Assembly (NCBI RefSeq): GCF_905220415.1
Contig: NC_059548.1
Span: 994,501-1,058,500 of the forward strand
Direction: 5' to 3'
DNA: 64,000 bases
Source: Colias croceus
Lineage: Eukaryota > Arthropoda > Insecta > Lepidoptera > Pieridae
Positions 1 through 10,719 of this stretch are shown here, piece by piece. Within the stretch, counting starts at the first letter, position 1, and the number at the start of each line of letters is the position of its first letter. The position numbers were made by a program, and so were the translations under genes. Under the pieces are notes generated by a model. It was not told the origin of the DNA, searched no databases, and worked only from the letters and a program-made list of their open reading frames with translations.

Positions 1-195
1 CCCGCAAAGTTCCCGTTCCCGTGGGATTTCCGGGATTGCGTTATTTTCCCGGGATAAAAAATAGCCTATGTCCTATCTCGGGTATCAAAATATCTCCATA
101 CCAAATTTCATGAAAATTGGTTCAGTAGTTTAGGCGTGATTGAGTAACAGACAGACAGACAGAGTTACTTTCGCATTTATAATATTAGTATGGAT
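1..195 (+). repeat. Family-1 dispersed repeat (cut by window edge)
   Basis: Family 1, full form: GC-rich head CTAGCTTTCCGCCCGCGGC, then GTTCCCGTTCCCGTGGGATT, CTCGGGTATCAAAATAT, AATTGGTTCAGTAGTT, GACAGACAGACAGAG and the tail TTTATAATATTAGTATGGAT. SINE-like, and very abundant here in both orientations. This copy lacks its head. Confidence 0.7.
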
Positions 196-279
196 TGTAA
201 AGTATTGATGATTTCTGTGTATTTCTTGGTATTACTTTAAGGGTAATAAAATTGTTTTTTTTTTTCAAAATAGTTTCAG

Positions 280-3200
280 ATTGGGGATACAGACATAAAC
301 AATGCATTCTACTATTTTTGGCTTTAACAAGTGCTTACAGCATGAGGACATGCATGGGTATGGCTCTAGTGGTCATGACGGACATAGAACCTATCAATAC
401 ATCTAATACTTCTGCTTTAAAACGTAGTATAAATGACAGTAATATTTCAATGCTTAATTTAAATACAAGCAATTTAGATTACGAGATTAATGACACCAAT
501 GTTGGAGTTGTAAATGAAACCAGCTTTTTACATAGTCTACTTTTGATACCTCCGGTAAGTAATATGTGTTGAGGATTAATTTGTTTTTCTACCGCGGTCT
601 TATTTACACAATTAGAATATAATTGGAAACGCATTTTTCGTTTCCAATATTTTAAATTTATAATTTACTAGCTTTCCACCCGCGGAATCGTCCGCGCAGT
701 CAAAGAAAAACCCACATAGTTCCCGTTCCGTGGGATTTCCGGAATAAAACCTATCCCATGTCCCGGGGTAAAAAGTAGCCTATAACCTTTCTCGGGTATC
801 AAAATATTTCTATACCAAATTTCATGCAAATTGGTTCAGTAGTTAAGGCGTGATTGAGTAACAGACAGACAGACAGAGTTACTTTCGCACTTATAATATT
901 AAGTATGGATAATTTTCGAAAATGTATATTCTTTAATACTTTGAAAATTAACTTTAATTCTACTTGTGTCGTAGTTGTGGTGGATTTTAATTAATAATAA
1001 GACATGGCATGTCCCACATACTGATCCCCCAAGTCATCATTTTCAATTGATAATGTCATGTTAATTTTCAACTAGTCATAAAGCTTTTCCTACGCATACC
1101 TATGTATCATATTATCTTTCAGTACCCAACCTTCAAATGGAACAAGAAGATCCAGGACACCGTGCAGTCCTCTTTCTTCTGGGGCTACATGCTCACTCAG
1201 ATTCCCGCAGGCACCATTGCCCATCATTTTGGCGCCAAATATTTGTTGACTGGAGCCATGCTGATCAACGGTGTTTTATCCTTTTGTTTGCCATGGGCAT
1301 CGTCTTATGTGAGTGCATATTGTGTTAAAAAGTTATAACACTATTATAATAATTATTTCTTAATTAAAACACAAATAAGTGGAATTTTTAACGATTCTGA
1401 TTCTTGTTAAGGGTGCTTAGTACCATTTGTATTTAATTCCAATTGACATTCCTCTATATTTTTTATATTTAATCTTTACCTTTGTGTACGATAATTAATT
1501 AATTTCGTAAATTAAAAGTACTATGAAAATATATCCATTAAATCATATAGTGATGTTTTTAATTTAATGTTTAAAGTAACAGAAAATTTCAGCTTAATTT
1601 AAACATTATTTTCTCAGGGAGGATGGATATTAACTGGAATTTTTAGATTTGTGCAAGGACTGGCCCAAGCCTGTATAATACCAGGAATGCACACTATGTT
1701 TGGCAAATGGGCGCCACTAGAAGAAAGAGGAAGAATGACTGCTTTTGCATATAGTGGTATGGTAATCATTGAATAATATTTATTTATTATATTTTACTAA
1801 CTGTTACCCTGAATCTTCCGCGTCTGGTTTTTGATAAAAAAAATATAGTCTAATACTCGATGTAAATGTAGCTTTCAAATGGTCAAATCTTTTCAGTTCA
1901 TTCGTGAAAAAAAGAAATAAATATATTTCCTCTTTATAATAGTAAGGTAGTTAATAACAAGATCCATTCCCAAGCTTAGATATACTTATACTATGAAGAT
2001 TTAACAACTGCAAGAGCTTTTTCGAAGAGAATAGACATCGTACATATCGGGATTGAAGATAGATAATATAGAATAGTAACAGTTTATTTCCTTTTTTAAT
2101 TTTAGGACAAGCTCTAGGAGCAGTATTGGGATTTCCTGTTGCGGGATTTATCTCTTCCAGTTTCCTGGGTTGGCCTGGGATATTCCGTTTCTATGGTGTC
2201 CTTCTGACTCTAGTTGGAGGTTTTCTCTGGTGGCTAAGTGCAGACAGTCCAGCTCAGCATAAATACATATCCGCTGCGGAGAGATATTACATTGAGTCCT
2301 CCTTGGGTCAAGTAGGTGATGCGGGAAAGGTGAGATACTTAATGAAATTTCTGGTCATTTTAGAAGAATCGGCATGATTCTTACTTTTCTCTCCTGATTT
2401 GATGGAGAACTACTTGGAAAAATCTCAATACTATTTTCAATGAAGTAATTATTAAACATAAGTAGGCATGACGTATTAAAATAAAATTGGTGTAATGAAA
2501 TCGTAAAAAAAAGACGTGTGGCACTCGGGGACTGCCGCGGTAAAGCTATTGCATAGAATGCCTTCTAGCCACACCCGTACCCGTCGGAGTGGGGAGCGTG
2601 AGGTTTTTTCGTTACGGAATTTCTGGATTCAGTCCCCGCGTTCAAGGCCCGCGATAGAAGCTATGCAATAGCGATTATAATAGTGATTTTTTTTTTAGAA
2701 AAAGCAAGCTGTTCCATGGGTAAAGATTTTACGGTGTCGTGGTCTTTATGCTATTATGCTAGCCCATATAGGTCAAACTTGGTGTCAAGTAACCCTATTC
2801 GCGGAAGTCCCGGCTTATATGGACAAAGTTATGGGAGTTAATGTGAAAGCGGTAATTATAAACTCATATTATTATTAAACATCTTAAGGGCATGGCATTA
2901 AAAATAAAAATATTTGAAGTTGTCGTCGGGGAATAAATCAATATAAAGATACCATTACTCAAAAACTGATAGAATATAAAAAATATATTCTATCATATCC
3001 CTAAACACAACAAATTACCCATTAGATGAATTTTATTACTTTTAGATAAATAAATACCTTTGTGCAATTATCTAATTCCTAATTTTGATAAATTTCTTAT
3101 AGAATGGTTTGCTGTCTGCTCTTCCATTTCTCATAATGTGGTTCGCCAGCTTCTTCTTTAGCTGGCTGTCTGACATGCTTATTGTTAGAAAAGTTTTTAG

Positions 3201-4656
3201 CGTTACTGTGGCCAGAAAACTTGCCAATTCTACAGGTAAATATAATTACAAATTTTAATCCATAAAATATAGATGATCTATTTAAATTTTAAATAAACCA
3301 GTATTGCATTTATGGACATAGGATAGCCTTTTAACGTATATAGTTACCTATTTTTTTTTTGTTTTATTATAATTTATTTTCAGGAGCAATACCAGCATCA
3401 ATATTTTTTATAATATTGGCGCATACATCTAGGAACATTTATATTGTAGAGACATTGCTGTGTATTATATGCGCTTTCAAAATTGCTTGTTCAGTTGGTT
3501 TTCAAGTAAGTTCCTTTAAATAGTTAATTTTTTATTTATTTAAGTAGTAGGTATTCACATTTATTAAACGCACCTTTATTGAAAAGACCTTTGTGCACCT
3601 TTGTGTTTAAATTCCGATCAGTTATTTCTTGTAAAAAATTGTTTTATTAATGTAATGTATTTTTGGTGTTATTATTTTTATTTCCTCGTCTTATACTTAA
3701 AGATTACCTGGCAGAGATTTTAACACTTTTACCATTTTGTTTCTCTCTGACTTCGTATTTTATGGTATAGTGTAATTATTGTGGTACAATAGAGTTTAAA
3801 AAAAGACGTGTGGCACTCAGAAACTGCCGCGGTAAAGCTATTGCATAGCAAGCCTTTAAGCCACACCTCCGAGCCCGTCGGAATGTAGACTGGGGAGCGT
3901 GAGGATTTTTCGTGACGGAATTTCTCGACTCGGTCCCCGCGCTCAAGGCCCGCGATAGAAGCTATGCAATAGCTTAAAAGTAAATATTTCAGATTAACGT
4001 TGAACTTGTTCTTTATAATGTTTTATTTCTAGGTGAATCACATTGATATATCTCCCAACTTTTCTGGCACTATGATGGGTATGACAAACTTTATGGCGAA
4101 TTGCTTCGGTTCAATCGCACCTATGGTTGCTGGCTTCATTCTAACAGATGTGGTATATGTATTTAATTAAATTTGGTAGCATTCATTTGCTATGTAAATG
4201 AGATATTTAAAAAAATTAGAATCAATTCAAAAATGAGGCAGGATTCGAACCTGCATCTTTGTCCGGTGATTTGTACCAATCATGGGTAGCGGAGAGGTCA
4301 GGATCGAATTTTTTAATTTTGATTCTGTTGAAATTGTGAGATTTTCTTTTTCGTTTTGGTTTTGGCTTTCGTTTCTTCACACGAATAACCTATAGAACTT
4401 ACCATATTAAATAATGAGGTCTCATTTCTTGTGTGATCTATTTTCATAATATTATGTTTTACAATAATTGTTTCAGACTGACGAATATCTATGGCGAAAA
4501 GTGTTCTACCTGGCAGCGATTATTTACTTTTCAACAAATGCTGCTTACGTCATCATGGGCACTGGAGAACTCGCAGACTGGAATGAACCTGAGGAAGAAA
4601 AAGATCTACCAGAAATGGAAAGAATGATGAAGGACAAGGAATTAGAAAAGAAATAG
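280..4656 (+). CDS. Gene A: SLC17-type MFS anion/phosphate transporter (5' partial, first exon off window)
   Basis: Nine exons are visible: 280-554, 1123-1308, 1618-1756, 2106-2329, 2699-2851, 3103-3235, 3384-3505, 4033-4152 and 4477-4656 (TAG). All have AG/GT borders and join in one open frame of 509 codons. The first exon shown starts with the last two bases of a split codon, so an initial exon of about 11 codons lies left of base 1. SLC17 marks are the TM1 arginine (SMRTCMGMALVVMTD), SSFFWGYMLTQIPAG in exon 3 and WAPLEERG in exon 4; 12 membrane spans are expected from the family. Between TM1 and TM2 there is a long loop with seven N-x-S/T sequons, absent from genes B-D. The C-terminus is a charged tail rich in Glu and Lys. 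It is the most divergent of the four paralogs (for example, exon 6 has HIGQTW where the others have H(C/G)GQNW). Introns are short (150-530 bp). The substrate is not predictable; phosphate or organic anion transport is inference from the family. Confidence 0.88.
668..910 (+). repeat. Family-1 repeat, full length, gene A intron
   Basis: Complete from CTAGCTTTCCACCCGCGG to ATAATATTAAGTATGGAT. It lies between exons 280-554 and 1123-1308. Confidence 0.75.
2511..2673 (+). repeat. Nested-inverted-repeat element, copy 1 (intron 5 of the visible gene A exons)
   Basis: About 163 bp, opening GACGTGTGGCACTCGG and closing GCTATGCAATAGC. It holds three internal inverted pairs: GTGTGGC with GCCACAC, CGGGGACTG with CAGTCCCCG, and GCTATTGCATAG with CTATGCAATAGC. 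It ends 25 bp before the acceptor of exon 2699-2851. Confidence 0.8.
3804..3975 (+). repeat. Nested-inverted-repeat element, copy 2 (gene A intron)
   Basis: Same family and orientation as 2511-2673, with a slightly longer centre. One inner pair is weakened (TCAGAAACTG instead of TCGGGGACTG), but the AAGCTATTGCATAG arms are intact. It ends about 57 bp before exon 4033-4152. Confidence 0.8.
4231..4300 (-). repeat. tRNA-like SINE fragment
   Basis: GAGGCAGGATTCGAACCTGC is a reversed box B context, as in lepidopteran tRNA-derived SINEs. In the last intron of gene A. Too short to be a tRNA gene. Confidence 0.4.
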
Positions 4657-4780
4657 ATTGTTCTAGAAATTATAGTTGTTAAATGTTGTGTGTAGGTTAG
4701 TTTACGTTAAGTTAAATGTGGAATTAGTTCTTACTGTGATAGTAGCTTGAGTTATGTTATAGTTTATTAAGAGTTTGATC

Positions 4781-4988
4781 GCATCTTTGGTACAGTGGTT
4801 AACACGTGAGCGTAAAACTGACGCTGGGTTCGATTCCCGATAGAGACGAAGAAAAAAAATGTCTCGGTCTGGCAGGACACAGAAGGCTGATCACCTTCTT
4901 GTCCCTAAAAGAAAATCGGTCAGTGAAACAGATATATGCATAATGCATCTGCCACTTACCCCACTCGGGGACACGGGACCTCACCTTT
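4781..4988 (+). repeat. tRNA-derived SINE in the 3' UTR of gene A
   Basis: The head resembles a tRNA: TGGTACAGTGGTTAAC (box A-like), then about 30 bp later GGTTCGATTCCCG (box B). A body with GTCTCGGTCTGGCAGGACAC follows. The second copy, reversed, is at 15032-15232. It is not a functional tRNA: there is no acceptor stem closing the molecule. Confidence 0.75.
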
Positions 4989-5101
4989 TAGTAGGTAAGA
5001 GTTTAGTAGTAGTTTAGAGTTTAGATTGTTTAGTGAATAGATTTTAAAATATTTGTTTTTGCTTTTAGATAATTGTAAACTATGTTCCTCTTAATACTTA
5101 C

Positions 5102-5107
5102 AATAAA
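5102..5107 (+). terminator. Poly(A) signal of gene A
   Basis: This is the first AATAAA after the gene A stop codon, 446 bp downstream and followed by T-rich DNA. The resulting 3' UTR would contain a tRNA-derived SINE (4781-4988). Confidence 0.6.
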
Positions 5108-5109
5108 GT

Positions 5110-5680
5110 TTATTTTATTTATTTTAAAAATTTGTTTATTATTCCCTAATTTATTATCTTTATGTTTACGTTAAACAATAGGTATATTTATTGAAAGATT
5201 TGACTTTTTGATTTTATTTGCACATTGTGTAAATAAAAGAGATAAATAATAAGAATTATTTTGGAGAGAAGTAGCTTAAATATATTTATAAGGAAAATAA
5301 ATAAGGAAGCAATAACTTATCTCAAAAAAAAATATTTAGCACAAAATAAATAAACAGATAGACAGACGCAGTGATAAATCCAATTTAAGAATAAAACAAA
5401 TATAATAAAACAATGTTGCGTAAATCAATGCGCATAATATGGTGTTTTATGTTTGTTTATTTAATTATTCATAACAATTATCTTTTGGTATCTTTAGTTA
5501 TTTTATAACAAATGCAATAAAAGAAAATATTGTGAAATATAAGATATGCTAAAAAGATATGGTGTTTCAGCGTGTAAATATACGGTAAACGACGACTAAT
5601 GTCGTAAAATTGAAAGTGTGAAAAATCAGTTATGATAAAAATCCACATCATTACTATAAATATATCAAATACTGCCTTTA
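5110..5680. other. AT-rich intergenic DNA, nothing recognised
   Basis: Downstream of gene A. No open frame of note and no repeat that I can match within the window. Confidence 0.5.
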
Positions 5681-5847
5681 TTAAGCCAGCTACTCACGCA
5701 CCTGCAGGGGCAATATTGGAATTGCACCCTAAGTAGGGGCAATTTAGAGAACAGCTGAAATTGGTCCGACCGCCCGCGCCCGCGCCGCGACGTGCAAGCG
5801 AGATTCTTCCAATTGCCCCTGCAGGTACGTGAATAGCCGGCTTTAAA
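5681..5847. mobile_element. MITE with TTAAGCCGGCTACTCACG termini, copy 1
   Basis: Inverted ends TTAAGCCAGCTACTCACG and CGTGAATAGCCGGCTTTAA, each followed inward by CCTGCAGGGGCAAT. The centre is GC-rich (CCGCCCGCGCCCGCGCCGCG). Related copy at 17917-18100. Confidence 0.8.
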
Positions 5848-5991
5848 TAACAAAATATTGTATACTTACTTACTAGAGTGGCGCAGGGACCCTAAGTGAG
5901 TCTTGGCCTCTGACAAAAAGAGCAAAAAAGAATTGTATAACCGAAACAAAATTAACGTTGATATTACAATATACCTAGTACTGCCGTATCT

Positions 5992-6163
5992 ATACTAATA
6001 TTATAAAGAGGAAAGGTTTGTAAATTATGATTTTCACGCATAAACAATTGGACCGATTTTGATGAAATTTGTCACAGACAATCTTTAGACCCTGAGAAAG
6101 AACATAGGCTACCTTTTATTGCGAAATATGTACCACGGGAGAAGCTGGGGCGGACCGCTAGTA
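5992..6163 (-). repeat. Family-2 dispersed repeat
   Basis: Family 2 resembles family 1 but has the head GTCCGCCCCGGCTTCGCCCG and GTACATATTTCGCAATAA. Reversed copy here: starts ATACTAATATTATAAAG and ends GGGGCGGACCGCTAGTA. Confidence 0.65.
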
Positions 6164-6431
6164 CATAATATAGAAGAGCGTTTATAAATACACCTGACAG
6201 TCAAAAATTAACGTCGTAAGTTCAAAATCCTCTCATTTGTTGAATGCTAATTATAGCAATGTTTATTTTGCCCTATGTTCATTGTTCATCACTGTGAAAA
6301 TAGAGTTTATAAATACATCTAGACGAAATTAAACTAGTTCAAGATCCTTCTGAATGTTTTTAAAATATATTTATTTTCCTCTCCCTATTGGGAGTTTAAA
6401 TCATAATATGAATAGACGACTAATTTTATTA

Positions 6432-6640
6432 CTAGCTATCCTCCCGCAGCTTTGCCCTTTGTCTTCGCCAAAGGAAATTCGCATCGATCCTGTTCCTGTA
6501 GGATTTACGATAAAAATTATCCTGTCCTTTCTCAGGTCCTGAAATAGATTTGTATCAAATTAAATTAAAATCGATTAAGTGGCTTACGCGAGACACGCAG
6601 ACGGACAGACTTTCGCTTTTATAAAAATATGGGTAGGGAT
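6432..6640 (+). repeat. Degenerate family-1 repeat
   Basis: CTAGCTATCCTCCCGCAGC to ACTTTCGCTTTTATAAAAAT. Old and diverged. Confidence 0.5.
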
Positions 6641-6664
6641 ATACATTTTTAAACAATAGAAAAA

Positions 6665-6762
6665 ATTCGATCTGGAGGCGGGATTCGAACCCATATTACC
6701 TCTCGGCCACCCGTATCACCGAGCAATCGAATTGCTCTGAGGGGATCATGGGTGGCCGAGAA
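6665..6762. repeat. Palindromic SINE-like fragment
   Basis: GGGATTCGAACCC is a reversed box B. Next come CTCGGCCACCC (6702-6712) with its exact inverse GGGTGGCCGAG (6750-6760), and inside them GAGCAAT with ATTGCTC. Confidence 0.5.
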
Positions 6763-6892
6763 AAATGTTAACGAAAAAAATGTTGGCTGGTTAAAAATGT
6801 ATATTATACTTAATAAAGCATTTGAATGCTATAAAAATAAAACATCAAATTAGTAGGAAAAGTTCAATATGGTTGCGGAAGAATTCTAACAA

Positions 6893-7035
6893 ATACCCGC
6901 GGCCCCCTCATTAAAGCGGCTCGACGGAACACAGTGGGGTTTTAGTCGGTAAGAATCCGACATAACCCACGGCTCCTTCCCCGGGGGCCGTGGGTATCTT
7001 TGGAAGATTTCCCCACTATAAAAAAAGGGAAAGTT
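6893..7035 (-). repeat. GC-rich retroelement fragment
   Basis: Contains CGGAACACAGTGGGGTTTTA and CCCACGGCTCCTTCCCCGGG, resembling LINE/SINE 3' regions of Lepidoptera. The 82-codon reverse frame over it is not a gene. Confidence 0.4.
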
Positions 7036-7139
7036 CAATATCCTCCGATACCTTACACACGCTATCTCATTATCCAAGTCTGAGAAGTTAAATTCAAATG
7101 AGGTAATTCTTGTTTTAAGACCCAATGAAAACACTTGAA

Positions 7140-8625
7140 GTATAAAAGATTCAATTTTAGATTAGCCGAGTCAAATTTAATCGCGATGGTTAAAAAATGT
7201 GTTGTTCTCTTGGTGGTTTTAAGACCTTATGTATCTAGATAATATTTTATTTTGCAGTAAAACTGTTTTTGTGAAGACTTGTTGTTTCACTTTTATTTGA
7301 TTCTTAAAATACTTTATTCAATTTAAATGCATCTACTTACAGTGGAAATATATCAGATCTTTTATTCTAGGTAATACGATTTTTCTTCTTGTTGATAATT
7401 AAACTAATAAAAGATAATGCATTGTGCTTTATCATTTTAGTCACTGCATTAAAAATACGCTACGAATTGAAAAATATGAACCTCTTTTCTTGGAACGTCG
7501 GTTAAAAATAAAAGACAGAACATTAATCTTAAAACAACCGAATCTTTTATCCTATAGATTTTAGATTGAGCAAAAAGCGTATTTTGCAAAATGTCTGCCA
7601 CGTGTATCATGATTTTCAACCTGTAAATCATGATACAAATTTATGCGCCTACATAAAATGTTAAGCAACATTTACCACATGCGTTTTATGGAGTGCCGTT
7701 AAAAAATTAAACGCTTTGAATGCCCACGGCTACCCTTTTAGCTCTAATGAAATTCCGATGTTTGAGATAATTTATTCTTTCCTATATTTCTGTGATAATA
7801 CCCTCTTATTGTTGGAAATGAAAGATTTCAATGAAATTGATGGTATAAGAAGTTAAGAACGAAATCAGATAGAAATAGATCGAGTGAATGTGTTTTTTTT
7901 TTTATTTTTAACCCTTGATTAAAATATGAGCAAATCGGTAAAACAAATTAATTTATCTATAAGAAACCAAATCGTAATAAAGTTTGTGAATCGATATTTT
8001 TCTACGATAATAAGACTCGTGATATTATAATTCTCGGGTTTTTTTAAAAGATACTTAATTTGGTACTTACCAAATACAGTTTATTTATAAACATAACTAT
8101 AAAAACATCAATTTTAGCATTCTAGTGGGCATCAATGATTTACCTCCAAAATATTATATTGTACTTCAGTTATTGTATGTACAGTCTGTAATTAATATTA
8201 GTATGTACCTACCTACTCTTATAATAAAAATTAATTACAGAAATAATCTAGATTGTGACTTCATCACAATATTCCCTGCGCCATCTTGAAATTATTAATG
8301 CAGTTTTATTTTGATACTGTCGCCGCAAAGAACGTTTCTTTACTAATTAGCAAAAAAAAAAGTTCTAGTTTAAAAATAAATTCTTGGCTAAGACAATATT
8401 TAAGTTTTTAATCTTAGTTGAAAATAACAAGAATATGATACTTTGCTTGTAACCAATTTATATTTTTAGTTTATTTAGATTTCAATTAAAACTGAATTAT
8501 TATTAGATACAAGCCAATTGTTTTTTTTTTTGTAATATTCATGGTTCTTTATACCTAGGTATAATAGAAATAAAACTAATTTAGGTTTCATCAACTATAA
8601 AACCATTTCATTTCACTACATATTG
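7140..8625. other. AT-rich intergenic DNA, nothing recognised
   Basis: No gene, splice-consistent exon or within-window repeat copy seen. Confidence 0.5.
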
Positions 8626-8630
8626 CACAC

Positions 8631-8762
8631 GTGTCAGAAGTGAAACTTCTTTGGCAAGATTGAAAGATACCAAATCGTGGCCTTACTCCATGACGTGACG
8701 GTATTGCCATGACGCGACCTTGAAATTTTACTCTCAACGCGCCTAAAGAAGTTTCATTTCAA
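8631..8762. mobile_element. MITE, GAAGTGAAACTTC family, subtype 1
   Basis: Left end CAGAAGTGAAACTTCTTTGG, right end AAAGAAGTTTCATTTC; between them TCCATGACGTGACGGTAT. Related copies are at 23965-24100 (reversed) and 27178-27330. Confidence 0.65.
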
Positions 8763-8769
8763 AATTTAT

Positions 8770-9725
8770 AGGTGTACCTAACGTTATTTCCAAATCTAAC
8801 ACACAAACATACTTGCATTTTGTACCCTTAGTAGCTGTCTTCAATAGACGCTATTTTCAATTATTCAAGATGGATAGCCTGTCACGTCCTATCTCTTTCC
8901 GAATAAATTATATCATCCCTCAATACTTATAAAAAGGGAAGCGAAAAAGCCTTTTTCCAAACCAATGGATGCTTTTATGAACTAGCTTTTTCCCCGGGAT
9001 CTCTTCAATTTCATGCGATGGTTAAAAAATGGTGTTTAAAAAACATGATCAAATAATATCTTCTTTTAAAACTTTCTTCTTTTTATAAACGTACGTATAA
9101 GTTAAAGATTAATCTTTAATAATGTTAAAAAGAAAAGTTCAGAATTCTGATACAATAATTGATTTGGTCTTACGAACTTACTTTGGGCTGGAATTTTAAT
9201 ATATGATTAGTACATGGAATTTCACTGAAATTCGTTTAGTAGTTTATTGATAAGAGAAAAGTATTAATCAAATCAAAAAACTAACAAACCATAAAATAAA
9301 TTAAATTATAAAAATGAAATTGAAAAAATGAAACAATTTCTTTTAAGCAACAACACAATTTTTCTCACTTTAGAAAATAATTTTTCACGGCGCAAACACT
9401 AACTTTAAATTTACTCGGTCCATAGTGAATGCTATATTTTCTACTTGCATCTTTATCTTGGGATCTAAACTGAGAAAAATACTATGAATAAAGTCTGTTT
9501 AGTATTTTCAAAGTTAAGCTTTCGAAATTAATATATGAGTGTGAAAAGATCGTGAGGAAAGGAATAGATATAATAAAAATTTATGGTTATCCATGATGTT
9601 TGTACATATCTTTATATGCTATATAATTAATATAATAAATACATAAGTAATAAATGAATCTATTTATATGGTGTAGTCTTTAGATTGGTTCTGTGGTATG
9701 ATACTATTATAATATGATGAAAATA
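8770..9725. other. AT-rich intergenic DNA, nothing recognised
   Basis: Long A/T runs and no supported feature. Confidence 0.5.
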
Positions 9726-9730
9726 TGTTA

Positions 9731-10200
9731 TTTACTAGCTTCCGCCCGCGACTCCGTCCGCGCGGATGTTGGTCTTCGCGTGGATGGTTTATTTCTCCAT
9801 TTTGAGTAACTCTGACAATGACATCTTATAAATATCTATTGGACCCAAATACGGCTAGGCCAAGGCTAGGCCTATAATAATACGCAACGTGTGTTCGCGG
9901 TTCTACAGAACAACGTCTATGGATAAAACTGAAAAATTAAGATTAATTTTTTTCTCCGTATTTTTCCAGCATAAAAAGTATCCTATTTTACGCCCAGGAT
10001 AATAAGGTATAATTATACCAAGTTTCATCGAAATCGAACCGTTAGTTTTCACGTGATGCCTTCACATACAGACAGACAGACAGACAAAAAATTTTTTAAT
10101 CACATATTTGGGTTTGGTATCGATCCAGTAACACCCCCTGGTATTTATTTTTTCAATATTTTCAATGTACAGAATTGACCCTTCTACAGATTTATTATAT
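9731..10200 (+). repeat. Dispersed repeat, uninterrupted relative of the LTR element's target
   Basis: Begins ACTAGCTTCCGCCCGCGACT, runs through TTTTTCCAGCATAAAAAG and CAGACAGACAGACAAA, and ends with GTACAGAATTGACCCTTC and TTATTATATGTA. The same blocks flank the LTR element at 56861-56939 and 61298-61556. Confidence 0.75.
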
Positions 10201-10548
10201 GTAGGTATAGATGTAATACAAGATTTCTAAAAATATATTATGCTAGTCATATTTATCAACACTAGTTGAAAATAAAAATGCATTGCCTAAAGGGCATAAT
10301 ATCATAAGACTTAGAAATTAAATCCTTACAGAGAAATGTCGTTATTAACTACTTTACTGTGTGAAAGAATTTTCTCTAATTGATACTTCCACATACGCTG
10401 TGAAAAATTGAGTCTTGCAATTGATTGGTGCACTTTATAAAGTGGCAAAGTGCTTTGGATTTGTAACGTTAATTACTGCGATGAAAGAAAAATAAAACTA
10501 TCCAGGTTGTGTAATTTCTATTAATTTTTTTTTACCTGAACTAGATAA

Positions 10549-10712
10549 GAAATTAAAGACTTTTTAACGGATTGTAAACGCGATTTATTAATTATATTAT
10601 TTTCCCGACGTTTCGTCGAACACTTTACGGCGAGCGTGGTCACGGGGAGACGTCGGGAAAATAATATAATGAATAAATCGACTTTAAAATCCGTTAAAAG
10701 TCTTTAATTTCT
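10549..10712. mobile_element. MITE with AAATTAAAGACTTTTTAACGG termini
   Basis: The ends AGAAATTAAAGACTTTTTAA and TTAAAAGTCTTTAATTTCT are inverted. Inner blocks CCCGACGTTTCG and GACGTCGGGAAAATAATA are also inverted. Related copy at 62163-62299; a terminal scrap occurs at 18286-18325. Confidence 0.75.
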
Positions 10713-10719
10713 AAATGTA

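Noticed and set aside
140..170. Short direct repeats (GACA)n as a CRISPR-like or satellite array
   Set aside because: These are the microsatellite part of family-1 repeats and occur once per copy.
252..572. Frame starting ATG at 252 as a complete 106-aa protein
   Set aside because: The ATG lies inside the T-rich 3' splice tract; the exon starts at 280 and its donor is at 555. The rest reads into intron.
4781..4860. tRNA gene
   Set aside because: Box A and B-like motifs are present, but no closed acceptor stem; the unit continues into a SINE body and has a second copy.
7818..7842. Alternative first exon of gene B (MKDFNEID plus G)
   Set aside because: The phase fits, but there is no Arg-Pro ending and it is over 10 kb from exon 2. 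15419-15455 fits better. A similar string near 5549 was dropped for the same reason.
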